A stretch of DNA of 8,146 bases, taken from assembly GCA_003451355.1 (NCBI GenBank), contig DMDX01000129.1:1153-9298 (forward strand). Direction: 5' to 3'. Every line of letters starts with the position of its first letter. The first letter of the stretch is position 1. Origin of the DNA: Cryomorphaceae bacterium (lineage in GTDB: Bacteria > Bacteroidota > Bacteroidia > Flavobacteriales > Schleiferiaceae). Below the pieces are notes generated by a model. That model saw only the letters and a list, made by a program, of their open reading frames with translations, was not told the origin of the DNA and did no database searches. Both the position numbers and the translations under genes were made by a program. Positions 1-6,783 of the stretch are shown piece after piece.

Positions 1-1
1 C

Positions 2-409
2 CGCAAGGTGGTCGATTGGGGGCGCCGCAACATGGAAGCGAGCGGACTCGACGGCATCCGCTGGGTGGTCGAAGACGCCGCAACCTTCGTGCGCCGCGAG
101 GTCAAGCGAGGCAAGACCTATCAAGGAATTTTGCTGGACCCGCCCGCCTACGGCCGCGGACCCGACGGAGAAAAGTGGGTTCTTGAAGAGCAAATCGACG
201 ACCTGCTGCGCGACTGCGCGGCCTTGCTGGCTCCGGGCGGATTCCTCGCCCTCAACCTCTACTCGATGGGCCTCAGCGCCGTGGTCGCCCACACGCTGAT
301 CAACCAGCACTTCAAGCGCAAGCCCGAACTGCTCGAGCTCGCCGTCGCCGACCCCCACGGCAAAATCCTGCCCTTGGGCACGGTGGCCCGCTTGGGCGCC
401 AATCAGTAA
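2..409 (+). CDS. Class I SAM-dependent methyltransferase, probably RNA-modifying (C-terminal part; 5' end outside window)
   Basis: This is the C-terminal end of a Rossmann-fold methyltransferase, open at the left edge; the reading frame continues upstream through codons 2-7 (Arg-Lys). The GTG at position 8 is an internal valine, not a start. The visible part holds the fold's second half. VVDWGRRNME looks like the strand-2/helix region that binds the SAM ribose. ILLDPPAYGRG, at about residues 41-51 counted from position 8, is motif IV. APGGFLALNLYS, at about 74-85, is the late beta-strand. A DPP(A/K)-(Y/F) motif IV is typical of the RlmI/YccW-type 23S rRNA methyltransferase group (COG1092), so an RNA substrate is likely, but the base modified cannot be read from this fragment. 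The N-terminal half, which would settle the subfamily and show any PUA domain, is missing. The gene ends in TAA and converges on the lipoprotein gene, with a hairpin between them. Confidence 0.85.
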   Translation, partial: RKVVDWGRRNMEASGLDGIRWVVEDAATFVRREVKRGKTYQGILLDPPAYGRGPDGEKWVLEEQIDDLLRDCAALLAPGGFLALNLYSMGLSAVVAHTLINQHFKRKPELLELAVADPHGKILPLGTVARLGANQ

Positions 410-458
410 TCTCTTTAGGATCGGTCACGTGGCCCTTGAAGGTCCGTGCAATAAGCGA

Positions 459-497
459 AGCTTGGTGCGAAGACCGTAGCAGGTCGAGCACCAAGCT
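459..497 (-). terminator. Hairpin between convergent genes, candidate terminator
   Basis: A perfect 10-bp inverted repeat (AGCTTGGTGC at 459-468, GCACCAAGCT at 488-497) encloses a second 4-bp stem (GACC 472-475 with GGTC 482-485), a small internal loop and a 6-nt apical loop. On the minus strand it starts 4 nt after the TAG of the lipoprotein gene and is followed by the moderately T-rich TCGCTTATTG. On the plus strand it lies 49 nt after the methyltransferase stop. There is no true T-run on either side, so it may stop transcription only weakly, protect mRNA 3' ends, or serve both converging genes. The structure is read directly from the sequence; the terminator role is inferred. Confidence 0.5.
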
Positions 498-500
498 GAG

Positions 501-767
501 CTACTGGCAGGTCCAAGTCGTGACCTGGGTGGTGGTCAAACCTGAAATAGGATCCACAACCGTTAATGTAAATGGGCCGGCGAGAACGGAATCCACCTCG
601 GTTCCGCAAAGCTCAATTGGTCCAATTGGCACATTAACCGGGCTACCCCCATCCACCGTAAGTGACTGCATGGCTTCGCACTCGAGGCAGGTGTTTTCAG
701 GCTCACAGGCGACCAAAAGGGCCGTCGAAGCCACGGCGAGGGCGCTAAAACGCAGAAATCGGTTCAT
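501..767 (-). CDS. Small putative lipoprotein of unknown function (88 aa)
   Basis: I do not recognise this protein. Residues 1-20 form a signal peptide: basic MNRFLR, then a hydrophobic stretch ending in LLVA before Cys21. That is a good lipobox for lipidation and signal peptidase II cleavage. The mature part is about 68 residues, acidic, and begins CEPENTCLECEAM, so a CxxC pair (Cys27, Cys30) lies close to the anchor; further cysteines are Cys54 and Cys87 near the C-terminus. The rest (VDGGSPVNVPIG, PFTLTVVDP, TTTQVTTWTC) is rich in Val, Thr, Gly and Pro and looks like short beta-strands, possibly one small beta-domain closed by disulfides. The ATG lies 3 nt after the stop of the acyl-CoA dehydrogenase gene, so the two are almost certainly co-transcribed, although no functional link is obvious. 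Location is expected to be the cell envelope. It is a convincing gene because of the intact lipobox, the spacing and the hairpin just after its stop. Confidence 0.75.
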   Translation of the reverse strand: MNRFLRFSALAVASTALLVACEPENTCLECEAMQSLTVDGGSPVNVPIGPIELCGTEVDSVLAGPFTLTVVDPISGLTTTQVTTWTCQ

Positions 768-770
768 GAC

Positions 771-1955
771 TTAGGCTTTAAAGGCATTGAGGCCGGTTAC
801 GTCCATGCCGGTGATGAGAAGATGAATGTCGTGCGTGCCCTCGTAGGTGACGACCGACTCGAGGTTCATCATGTGGCGCATGATGGGGAAGTCGCCGGTA
901 ATGCCCATTCCGCCGAGCATCTGGCGCGCCTCGCGGGCGATGTCCAAGGCCATGGCGACGTTGTTGCGCTTGGCCATCGAAATCTGAGCGGTCGTGGCGC
1001 GGCCCTCGTTCTTGAGCTGGCCGAGGCGCAGGGTCAAGAGCTGGGCCTTGGTGATCTCGGTAATCATTTCGGCCAACTTCTTTTGCTGCAGCTGAAAGCC
1101 TCCGATGGGACGGTCAAACTGAATGCGCTCCTTGCTGTAGCGCAGGGCGGTGTCGTAGCAGTCCATGGCGGCACCGAGCACACCCCATGCAATACCATAA
1201 CGAGCGGAATCCAGGCAGCTCATCGGAGCACCAAGGCCCGTTTTGCCCGTCAGCAGATTCTCTTTAGGCACTTTGACGTTATCAAAAACCAATTCTCCAG
1301 TTGACGAAGCGCGCAAAGACCACTTGTTGTGGGTCTCGGGGGTGGTGAAACCCTCCATTCCGCGCTCGACGATGAGGCCGTGAATGCGGCCCGACTCGTC
1401 TTTGGCCCAAACCACTGCAACGTCGCAAAAAGGCGAATTCGAAATCCACATCTTGGCACCATTGAGCAGGTAGTGGTCGCCCATGTCCTTGTAGTGGGTA
1501 ACCATTCCGCCGGGGTTCGAGCCAAAATTGGGCTCCGTCAAGCCAAAGCTGCCGAGCCACTCACCGCTGGCAAGTTTGGGAAGGTACTTGCGGCGCTGCT
1601 CCTCGTTGCCGAAGGCATAAATCGGGTACATCACGAGCGAACTCTGAACCGAGCAGGTCGAGCGAATTCCGCTGTCGCCGCGCTCGATTTCCATCATCAT
1701 CAGTCCGTAGGAAATCTGGTCGAGGCCCGCTCCGCCGTACTCGACAGGAATGTAGGGTCCGAACGCGCCCACTTCGGCAAGGCCCTTCACCAGGTGCTTA
1801 GGGAACTCGGCGCGCTGCGCGTAGTCCTCGATGACCGGAGTCACGTCGCGCTTCACCCAGTCGCGGGTGGCCTCGCGGACCATCTTGTGCTCCTCGGTAA
1901 GGAGCTCATCCATCAGGTAGTAGTCGGGGTGTTCGTACAAATCCGCACGCATCAT
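771..1955 (-). CDS. gcdH: Acyl-CoA dehydrogenase, glutaryl-CoA dehydrogenase type
   Basis: FAD-dependent dehydrogenase of 394 aa, the usual family length. Glutaryl-CoA dehydrogenases oxidise glutaryl-CoA and usually decarboxylate it to crotonyl-CoA in lysine/tryptophan breakdown, passing electrons to ETF. Numbered from the ATG chosen here, the N-terminal helical domain carries GIRSTCSVQSS with Arg98, matching the arginine that binds the substrate carboxylate in this subgroup. FGLTEP at 138-143 is the flavin-contact region. Near the C-terminus YEGTHDIHLL supplies the catalytic base Glu372. The reading frame stays open to a TTG at 1994, but homologues as I recall them begin close to MMRADL, and a promoter-like TACCTTAG box lies inside that extension, so ATG at 1955 (or the next codon, 1952) is preferred. 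No Shine-Dalgarno sequence is visible. The lipoprotein gene follows after 3 nt. The family call is very safe; activity on glutaryl-CoA rather than another acyl-CoA is inferred. Confidence 0.93.
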   Translation of the reverse strand: MMRADLYEHPDYYLMDELLTEEHKMVREATRDWVKRDVTPVIEDYAQRAEFPKHLVKGLAEVGAFGPYIPVEYGGAGLDQISYGLMMMEIERGDSGIRSTCSVQSSLVMYPIYAFGNEEQRRKYLPKLASGEWLGSFGLTEPNFGSNPGGMVTHYKDMGDHYLLNGAKMWISNSPFCDVAVVWAKDESGRIHGLIVERGMEGFTTPETHNKWSLRASSTGELVFDNVKVPKENLLTGKTGLGAPMSCLDSARYGIAWGVLGAAMDCYDTALRYSKERIQFDRPIGGFQLQQKKLAEMITEITKAQLLTLRLGQLKNEGRATTAQISMAKRNNVAMALDIAREARQMLGGMGITGDFPIMRHMMNLESVVTYEGTHDIHLLITGMDVTGLNAFKA

Positions 1956-1978
1956 CAAGGGGTTTTTGAAGTAGGGTG

Positions 1979-1986
1979 CTAAGGTA
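1979..1986 (-). promoter_or_regulatory. Putative -7 box for the acyl-CoA dehydrogenase unit
   Basis: On the minus strand this reads TACCTTAG, one base from the Bacteroidota -7 consensus TAnnTTTG, 23 nt before the preferred ATG at 1955. No TTG -33 element is seen at the expected distance. It lies between the end of the MazG-like gene and the dehydrogenase, so it would give that unit its own transcription start. Confidence 0.4.
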
Positions 1987-2040
1987 CGAAGCAAGTCCGC
2001 CCGTCGTGTTTAAGGTCGAAGGATTGCCTGCGGAATGGGG

Positions 2041-2391
2041 TTAGCCTTTCAGCTTCGCATTATTCGCATGCCGGTCCTTGTCTCGCGCGCCCTTGGCGGC
2101 CATGCGGCGGTCAAACGCGGCCTGCAGGTCAGTGCCCGTTTGGTTGGCCAAGCACAGCGTCACAAACAGCACGTCGGCCAACTCTTCGCCGAGGTCTTTG
2201 CTCTTGTCGGACTCCTTTTCAGACTGCTCTCCATAGCGGCGCGCAATGATTCGGGCCACCTCGCCCACCTCTTCGCTGAGCTGGGCCATATTGGTGAGCT
2301 CGTTAAAGTAGCGCACGCCAAAATCGGCAATCCACTGATCCACTTCGGCTTGCAGGGCCCCGACGGGCTTTTGGTCGTCAATCGTCATCAT
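2041..2391 (-). CDS. MazG-like nucleoside triphosphate pyrophosphohydrolase
   Basis: A 116-aa all-alpha NTP pyrophosphohydrolase of the single-domain MazG-like type. Such enzymes hydrolyse nucleoside triphosphates, often non-canonical ones, to the monophosphate and pyrophosphate with Mg2+. The metal-binding signature is visible: LSEEVGEVAR gives E40, E41 and E44, and LGEELADVLF gives E70 and D73, the EExxE...ExxD pattern of the superfamily. The length fits one domain, against roughly 260 aa for two-domain E. coli MazG, so the protein should act as a dimer or tetramer. The C-terminus is basic and polar. Its ATG overlaps the TGA of dtd by 4 nt (ATGA at 2391-2388), which implies translational coupling; a second ATG follows directly. 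It is last in the rsgA-dtd operon. The preferred substrate (dUTP, dCTP or a damaged nucleotide) cannot be told from sequence. Confidence 0.88.
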   Translation of the reverse strand: MMTIDDQKPVGALQAEVDQWIADFGVRYFNELTNMAQLSEEVGEVARIIARRYGEQSEKESDKSKDLGEELADVLFVTLCLANQTGTDLQAAFDRRMAAKGARDKDRHANNAKLKG

Positions 2392-2840
2392 TCCTTGTTT
2401 TTGGAGTCCATCGTAATCGTCACCGGCCCTTCGTTCACGAGGGCCACCATCATATCTGCACCAAATACGCCTGATTTCACGGGCAAGTTGGCCTTATTCC
2501 AAAGCACATCAAGAAAGTCTTCGTACAGCGGAACCGAAATTCGCGAATGCGCCGCCTTAAAATAGCTCGGACGGTTACCCTTCTTGGTCGAAGCATGCAA
2601 TGTGAATTGGCTAACTACGAGCAACTCGCCACCGGCTTCCATCACCGAGCGGTTCATGACGCCCTCAGCGTCCGGAAACAAGCGCATCTTGCTGATTTTC
2701 ATTGCAATCCAGGCATTATCCTCGTGAGTATCTTCATCCTCCCAGCCTGCCAGTATCAACAAACCTGGTCCGATTCGGCTATGAAGTTTACCATCGATCG
2801 AAACACTCGCCTCACGAACCCGCTGAACTACGACTCTCAT
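2388..2840 (-). CDS. dtd: D-aminoacyl-tRNA deacylase
   Basis: A cytoplasmic proofreading enzyme that removes D-amino acids (D-Tyr and others, also Gly mischarged on tRNA-Ala) from tRNA, freeing the tRNA. The protein is 150 aa, the standard length for the homodimeric DTD fold. The hallmarks are present: the start MRVVVQRV, SQFTL at residues 77-81 followed by KKGNRPSY at 86-93, and NEGPVT starting at 136, which carries the Gly-cisPro motif (G138-P139) that screens amino-acid chirality. Its ATG at 2840 overlaps the rsgA stop in an ATGA, and its TGA overlaps the next gene in the same way, so it is the middle cistron of a coupled three-gene operon. Nothing is missing or unusual. Confidence 0.97.
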   Translation of the reverse strand: MRVVVQRVREASVSIDGKLHSRIGPGLLILAGWEDEDTHEDNAWIAMKISKMRLFPDAEGVMNRSVMEAGGELLVVSQFTLHASTKKGNRPSYFKAAHSRISVPLYEDFLDVLWNKANLPVKSGVFGADMMVALVNEGPVTITMDSKNKE

Positions 2841-3799
2841 TGTTTTCGGCTCTTTACATCATTAAATGCCCCATGTCGGTACGGATCTTGGTCATCGTCG
2901 CCCGCCAGCATGCTCAAATAGCTCTCGTAGCGGGTCGGAGCCAATTTGTTGCCCTCGTACGCGTCCCGAACCGCACATCCGGGCTCGTCGGCGTGAATGC
3001 AGTTGCCAAAGCGGCACTGCGGCGACAGCGCAAACACCTCGGGAAAGTAGTGGCTGATCTCTTCTCGCTCCATGTCGACGAGGCCAAAGCCACGGATTCC
3101 GGGGGTGTCGATCAAAAATCCGCCCAAATCCAGCGGATGCATCTCAGCAAACGTCGTCGTGTGCTGCCCCTGACCGTGGGCGGAACTGATGGCACCCGTC
3201 CGTAGATCAAGGCCCGGCTGCAGGCGGTTGGCCAAGCTGCTTTTGCCGACTCCGCTGTGCCCGCTAAAGAGCGAAACCTTGCCGCGCAGCACCTCGCTCA
3301 GGGCGTCGAGCCCCTCGCCCGTCTCGGCCGAAACCCGCAACGTCTGGTAGCCCGCCTGCCCGTAGGCCGCCTCGCGGTAGGTCAATTCGGCTTCGCTGGC
3401 CTCGTCGAGCGCGTCCACCTTGTTGAATGCAATCACCGTCGGAATCCGGTAGGCCTCAGCCGTCGCCAAAAAGCGATCCATGAATCCGTACAGCGTCACC
3501 GGCTCAGCCACCGTAGCAATCAGCACCGCCTGGTCGATGTTGGCAGCAATCACCTGCGACTTGCGCGACAAGTTGACCGACTTGCGCACCAGGTGGTTGC
3601 GGCGCTCGTGCACCCCGGTAATCGCCCAGCGTCCCTCGGACTCGGGAACCACGTCAACCTGGTCCCCCACCGCGACAGGGTTGGTTGCGCGGCTGCCCGC
3701 AAGGCGGAGCGCGCCGCGCAGGCGCGCGTCGGCCTGGGTTCCGTCGGCAAACTGCAGGCGGTACCAGCTTCCGGTTGATTTTAAGACGAGGGCTTCCAT
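2837..3799 (-). CDS. rsgA: Ribosome small-subunit assembly GTPase RsgA
   Basis: A circularly permuted GTPase that binds the 30S subunit late in assembly, helps mature the decoding region and promotes release of factors such as RbfA (known for the family). At 320 aa it has the usual length. Order of parts: an N-terminal OB-fold at about residues 1-70; then the permuted G domain with G4 NKVD at 126-129 and SAETGEG (G5) at 157-163, before the P-loop GHSGVGKSS at 180-188 and G3 DTPG at 231-234. The C-terminal zinc-binding knuckle has Cys262, Cys267, His269 and Cys275. The switch region QGQHTTT at 210-216 carries the catalytic-type histidine of the family. The ATG at 3799 lies 8 nt after a TATCTTTG box. 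It is the first gene of the rsgA-dtd-MazG-like operon and is divergent from the ABC ATPase. Confidence 0.98.
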   Translation of the reverse strand: MEALVLKSTGSWYRLQFADGTQADARLRGALRLAGSRATNPVAVGDQVDVVPESEGRWAITGVHERRNHLVRKSVNLSRKSQVIAANIDQAVLIATVAEPVTLYGFMDRFLATAEAYRIPTVIAFNKVDALDEASEAELTYREAAYGQAGYQTLRVSAETGEGLDALSEVLRGKVSLFSGHSGVGKSSLANRLQPGLDLRTGAISSAHGQGQHTTTFAEMHPLDLGGFLIDTPGIRGFGLVDMEREEISHYFPEVFALSPQCRFGNCIHADEPGCAVRDAYEGNKLAPTRYESYLSMLAGDDDQDPYRHGAFNDVKSRKQ

Positions 3800-3807
3800 C
3801 GGAACAC

Positions 3808-3815
3808 CAAAGATA
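3808..3815 (-). promoter_or_regulatory. Putative -7 box for the rsgA operon
   Basis: Minus strand TATCTTTG matches TAnnTTTG exactly. It ends 8 nt before the rsgA ATG, so the transcript would have a leader of only a few bases or none. I found no TTG at the -33 spacing. The opposite-strand box for the ABC ATPase gene lies 6 bp away, so the two promoters must share space. Confidence 0.45.
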
Positions 3816-3821
3816 TCGGCT

Positions 3822-3829
3822 TACCTTCG
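3822..3829 (+). promoter_or_regulatory. Putative -7 box for the GldA-like ATPase gene
   Basis: Plus strand TACCTTCG differs from the Bacteroidota -7 consensus at one base and lies 19 nt before the ATG at 3849. No clear -33 TTG is present. The whole divergent region between rsgA and this gene is only 49 bp, so a promoter has to be within it or inside rsgA. Confidence 0.35.
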
Positions 3830-3848
3830 GCCTTCGTTACTCTTCGCC

Positions 3849-4544
3849 ATGTCGATTGCTGCAGAAAATCTTCGCAAGACCTACGGGCGCCAAAATGCGC
3901 TCGACGGATTTACCCTGAACGCCCAACCCGGACAGATCTACGGCCTGCTCGGCCCCAACGGAGCGGGTAAGTCGACCTTCATGAAAATTGTGTGCGGACT
4001 GATTCCGGCCGACGAAGGTTCCGCCCAAGTTCACGGAATGGATTGCGCCACCGACAGCCTCGAAGTGCGCCGCATTCTGGGCTACCTGCCCGAGCAGAAT
4101 CCGCTCTACCCCGACCTGTACGTGACCGAGTACCTGCACTACGTCGCCGACCTCTACCAAGTGGACCGCGACCGCGCCGAGCAACTCATCGCCGACGTGG
4201 GCCTCACCCCCGAGCGCCACAAGCGCATCGGCGAGCTTTCAAAGGGCTACCGCCAGCGCGTCGGCCTCGCCGCCGCACTGATTCACGACCCCAAAGTGTT
4301 GATTCTCGACGAGCCCACCACCGGCCTTGACCCCAACCAGCTCGTCGAAATCCGCCAGCTTATTCGCCGCGTCGGTAGCGACAAAACGGTGATTCTCAGC
4401 ACCCACATCATGCAAGAAGTGCAGGCAATGTGCGACGTCGTCGGATTCATTCGCCGCGGCCAGCTGGTCCGCGAAGCCTCGATCGAAACCTTCGGTCCGG
4501 GCAAAGAAGACCTCGAGGCGGCGTTTCGGGCGGCTACGAAGTAA
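3849..4544 (+). CDS. gldA: ABC transporter ATP-binding protein, GldA-like
   Basis: A cytoplasmic ABC ATPase of 231 aa that would power a membrane partner encoded elsewhere. All nucleotide-site motifs are present: Walker A GPNGAGKST at 35-43, Q-loop region LPEQNPLY at 80-87, signature LSKGY at 130-134, Walker B LILDEP at 151-156, D-loop GLDP at 159-162 and H-loop His186 in LSTHIMQEV. The pattern YLPEQNPLY...VTEYLHYVA...KGYRQRVGLAAALIH closely matches the GldA family, which with GldF and GldG forms an ABC transporter needed for gliding in Flavobacterium. GldA proteins are, as I recall, near 300 aa, so this one ends early, soon after GPGKEDLEAAFRAATK; a generic ABC-2 exporter ATPase is the alternative. 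The open frame runs far upstream antisense to rsgA, but the ATG at 3849 begins the domain normally. It converges on der with 13 nt between the stops. Confidence 0.85.
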   Translation: MSIAAENLRKTYGRQNALDGFTLNAQPGQIYGLLGPNGAGKSTFMKIVCGLIPADEGSAQVHGMDCATDSLEVRRILGYLPEQNPLYPDLYVTEYLHYVADLYQVDRDRAEQLIADVGLTPERHKRIGELSKGYRQRVGLAAALIHDPKVLILDEPTTGLDPNQLVEIRQLIRRVGSDKTVILSTHIMQEVQAMCDVVGFIRRGQLVREASIETFGPGKEDLEAAFRAATK

Positions 4545-4557
4545 GTCGGGCCACTAC

Positions 4558-5883
4558 CTATGAACTCTTTCGCCAGAAGAGGTCAATCGGAACCCCGCTC
4601 AAGTCGTACATCTGGCGCATCTGGTTCTCGACAAAACGCGAGTAGCTGTCTTTGACGTACTGAGGCAGGTTGCAGAAAAACACAAACTGCGGGTACTTCG
4701 TCGGAAGCTGCGTAATGAACTTGATCTTGATTTCCTTGCCCTTGTAAATGGGGGGCGGCTGGTACTTGACCATTGAAAGCAGACGATCGTTGAGGTCTGT
4801 CTTCGAAATTCGGGTCGAACGGCGGCGGTACACTTCCATGGCCTCTTCGATAGCCTTAAGCACCCGCTGCTTGGTGAGCGCCGAAGTGAACACGATGGGC
4901 ACGTCGTTAAACGGTTGCAAACGTTTCTTGATCACTGCCTTGTACTCCTCAAGGGTCTGAGTCTGCTTCTCTACAAGGTCCCACTTGTTGACGACTACAA
5001 TCAGGCCTTTGCGGTTCTTGTGAATCACGCTGGTGATGGCCAAATCCTGGGCCTCAAGCCCGTGCGCCGCGTCAATCACGAGCATGCACACGTCGGAATC
5101 TTCAATGGTGCGCAGTGTCCGCATGTTGCTGTAGAACTCAAGGTCTTCGTGGACCTTGACTTTTTTGCGGAGCCCGGCTGTATCAAGCAGCACGAAGTCC
5201 ATTCCGAACTTGGTAAAGCGCTGATTAACCGTGTCGCGGGTGGTTCCGGCGATGTCCGTCACGATGCTTACCTCTTCTTCAAAAAGTGCATTCGTGATCG
5301 ACGACTTGCCTACATTCGGACGACCTACAATGGCCAAGCGCGGCAGACCCTCCCAGGGGTCAAGCTCATTGCTTTCATCTTCAGACGCGGGGGGCAGCAC
5401 TGTGATGAGCTGGTCGAGCAACTCGCCAGTTCCGCTGCCGTTCACCGAACTCAGCGCATAGGGCTCTCCGAATCCAAGACTATAGAATTCAGCAGCTTGA
5501 GCGGACCGACCGTGGTTGTCAATCTTATTAGCCACAAGCAGCACCGGCTTCTTTTGGCGGCGCAAGAGCTGCGCAATTTCCTCATCGTCCGGACTCAAAC
5601 CGTCTTCAGCATCCACCAAAAAGATCACTGCGTTGCACTCGTCGAGCGCGGCCTTGACTTGGCGGCGGATTTCGCCTTCAAATACGTCGTCGGAACCTTC
5701 GACCCATCCGCCCGTATCCACGAGGGTAAAGACACGTCCGCCCCATTCCGCACTGCCGTAGTGGCGGTCGCGCGTCACGCCGGCCACCGAATCCACAATG
5801 GCTTCGCGCTTTTGCACCAGACGGTTAAAAAACGTCGACTTGCCCACGTTGGGGCGACCTACAATGGCGATTAACGACCTCAT
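4558..5883 (-). CDS. der: Ribosome biogenesis double-domain GTPase Der (EngA)
   Basis: An essential GTPase with two consecutive G domains that acts in 50S subunit maturation (known for the family). At 441 aa it has the expected length. G domain 1 has GRPNVGKST at 9-17, DTGG at 56-59 and NKID at 119-122. An acidic linker (SEDESNELD, about 167-175) follows. G domain 2 has GRPNVGKSS at 187-195, DTAG at 234-237 and NKWD at 299-302. The C-terminal KH-like RNA-contacting domain covers about 350-441 and ends in GVPIDLFWRKSS. The ATG is separated from the era stop by a single base (TAG-T-ATG on the minus strand), so it is read from the era transcript. No motif is lost. The 3' end faces the GldA-like gene without an obvious terminator. 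Confidence 0.98.
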   Translation of the reverse strand: MRSLIAIVGRPNVGKSTFFNRLVQKREAIVDSVAGVTRDRHYGSAEWGGRVFTLVDTGGWVEGSDDVFEGEIRRQVKAALDECNAVIFLVDAEDGLSPDDEEIAQLLRRQKKPVLLVANKIDNHGRSAQAAEFYSLGFGEPYALSSVNGSGTGELLDQLITVLPPASEDESNELDPWEGLPRLAIVGRPNVGKSSITNALFEEEVSIVTDIAGTTRDTVNQRFTKFGMDFVLLDTAGLRKKVKVHEDLEFYSNMRTLRTIEDSDVCMLVIDAAHGLEAQDLAITSVIHKNRKGLIVVVNKWDLVEKQTQTLEEYKAVIKKRLQPFNDVPIVFTSALTKQRVLKAIEEAMEVYRRRSTRISKTDLNDRLLSMVKYQPPPIYKGKEIKIKFITQLPTKYPQFVFFCNLPQYVKDSYSRFVENQMRQMYDLSGVPIDLFWRKSS

Positions 5884-5884
5884 A

Positions 5885-6778
5885 CTAGTATCCGAATTGC
5901 TTGAGCGAACGGGCGTTGTCGCGCCAGTCCGGCTGAACTTTTACAAAGAGCTCCAGGTAAACCTGGCGCTGAAAAAAGGCCTCCATAGCCTTGCGGGCTC
6001 CGATTCCGACCGACTTAATCGCCGCGCCCTTGTGGCCAATGATGATGCCCTTTTGCGAATCGCGCGAAACGTACAAAATCGCCCGGATCTTGTGAATGTC
6101 TTCACCCTCTTCAAACGTGTCAATCGCGACTTCAACGGAGTACGGAACCTCTTTTTGGTAGCGCATCAAAATCTGCTCGCGAATAATCTCAGAAGCCACA
6201 AAGCGCTCGCTGCGGTCGGTCAATTGGTCCTTCTCGTAGTAGGCGGGCCCCTCAGAAATCAACTCTAGCACGCGCGACATCAAGTAGTCCAAGTTGAATC
6301 GGTTCAGCGCGCTGATCGGAATCACCTCAGCCTGTGGAAGCAGCTCTTGCCACTTCACTACTTCATTCTCAAGCATTTCCTGGTCCTTGAGGTCAATCTT
6401 ATTGAGCAGCACCAGCACCGGCGTTGTCGTCGTTTGAAGGTGCTTAAACAGTCCCTCATTTTTGAGCGGACCCTCTCCCAGCTCCACAACGTACAAAAAC
6501 ACGTCGGCGTCCTTCAGCGCGTCGCGCACGGCGTCGAGCATGCGCTCTTGCAGTTCATAGGCCGGATCCAGCACACCAGGGGTGTCTGAAAAGACAACTT
6601 GGTAGTCGTAGGCCTCTGTTTCGCCGTTGAGAATTCCAAAAATTCGGTGGCGCGTGGTCTGCGCCTTGGGCGTAATGATACTGAGTCGTTCCCCCACCAG
6701 CGCGTTCGCAAGCGTCGACTTACCCACGTTGGGGTGGCCGATTAGGTTAACAAATCCGGACTTGTGGGGCTTTGACAT
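5885..6778 (-). CDS. era: Ribosome assembly GTPase Era
   Basis: A GTPase that binds the 3' end of 16S rRNA and helps 30S maturation. Numbered from the ATG at 6778 (297 aa, normal length), the G domain has GHPNVGKS at 14-21, DTPG at 65-68, NKID at 126-129 and a SAL motif for G5. The KH domain has its loop at GHKG (248-251), and the protein ends in the conserved tail DWRDNARSLKQFGY. An in-frame ATG at 6826 would add 16 residues (MHKSAGVRLK...), but homologues begin just before the GFVNLIGHPNVG strand, and the upstream ATG lies inside the divergent tRNA promoter, so 6778 is preferred. A GACCTTTG box ends 5 nt before this ATG. It is the first gene of the era-der pair and is divergent from the initiator tRNA gene. 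Confidence 0.97.
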   Translation of the reverse strand: MSKPHKSGFVNLIGHPNVGKSTLANALVGERLSIITPKAQTTRHRIFGILNGETEAYDYQVVFSDTPGVLDPAYELQERMLDAVRDALKDADVFLYVVELGEGPLKNEGLFKHLQTTTTPVLVLLNKIDLKDQEMLENEVVKWQELLPQAEVIPISALNRFNLDYLMSRVLELISEGPAYYEKDQLTDRSERFVASEIIREQILMRYQKEVPYSVEVAIDTFEEGEDIHKIRAILYVSRDSQKGIIIGHKGAAIKSVGIGARKAMEAFFQRQVYLELFVKVQPDWRDNARSLKQFGY

Positions 6779-6783
6779 GGCTG

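Noticed and set aside
436..774. Plus-strand frame over the lipoprotein gene
   Set aside because: The minus strand has the lipobox protein and operon spacing. The plus frame has no recognisable feature and runs through the hairpin.
1329..1982. Plus-strand frame opposite the acyl-CoA dehydrogenase
   Set aside because: Antisense shadow, with a His/Val/Leu-rich translation typical of reverse-strand artefacts and no start signal or promoter.
1956..1994. TTG-initiated 13-residue extension of the acyl-CoA dehydrogenase
   Set aside because: It would include the -7-like TACCTTAG box; family members as I recall them begin near the ATG at 1955.
3257..3778. Plus-strand frame opposite rsgA
   Set aside because: Antisense to a complete RsgA with all GTPase and zinc motifs; no independent evidence.
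3480..3848. N-terminal extension of the GldA-like ATPase
   Set aside because: The frame is open by chance across rsgA on the other strand. The ABC domain starts normally at the ATG at 3849, and the extension is Arg/Ser/Thr-rich without homology signs.
4915..5874. Long plus-strand frame (319 codons) opposite der
   Set aside because: It is fully antisense to an intact, motif-complete Der. Long shadow frames are expected in GC-rich genes, and the translation shows no family motif.
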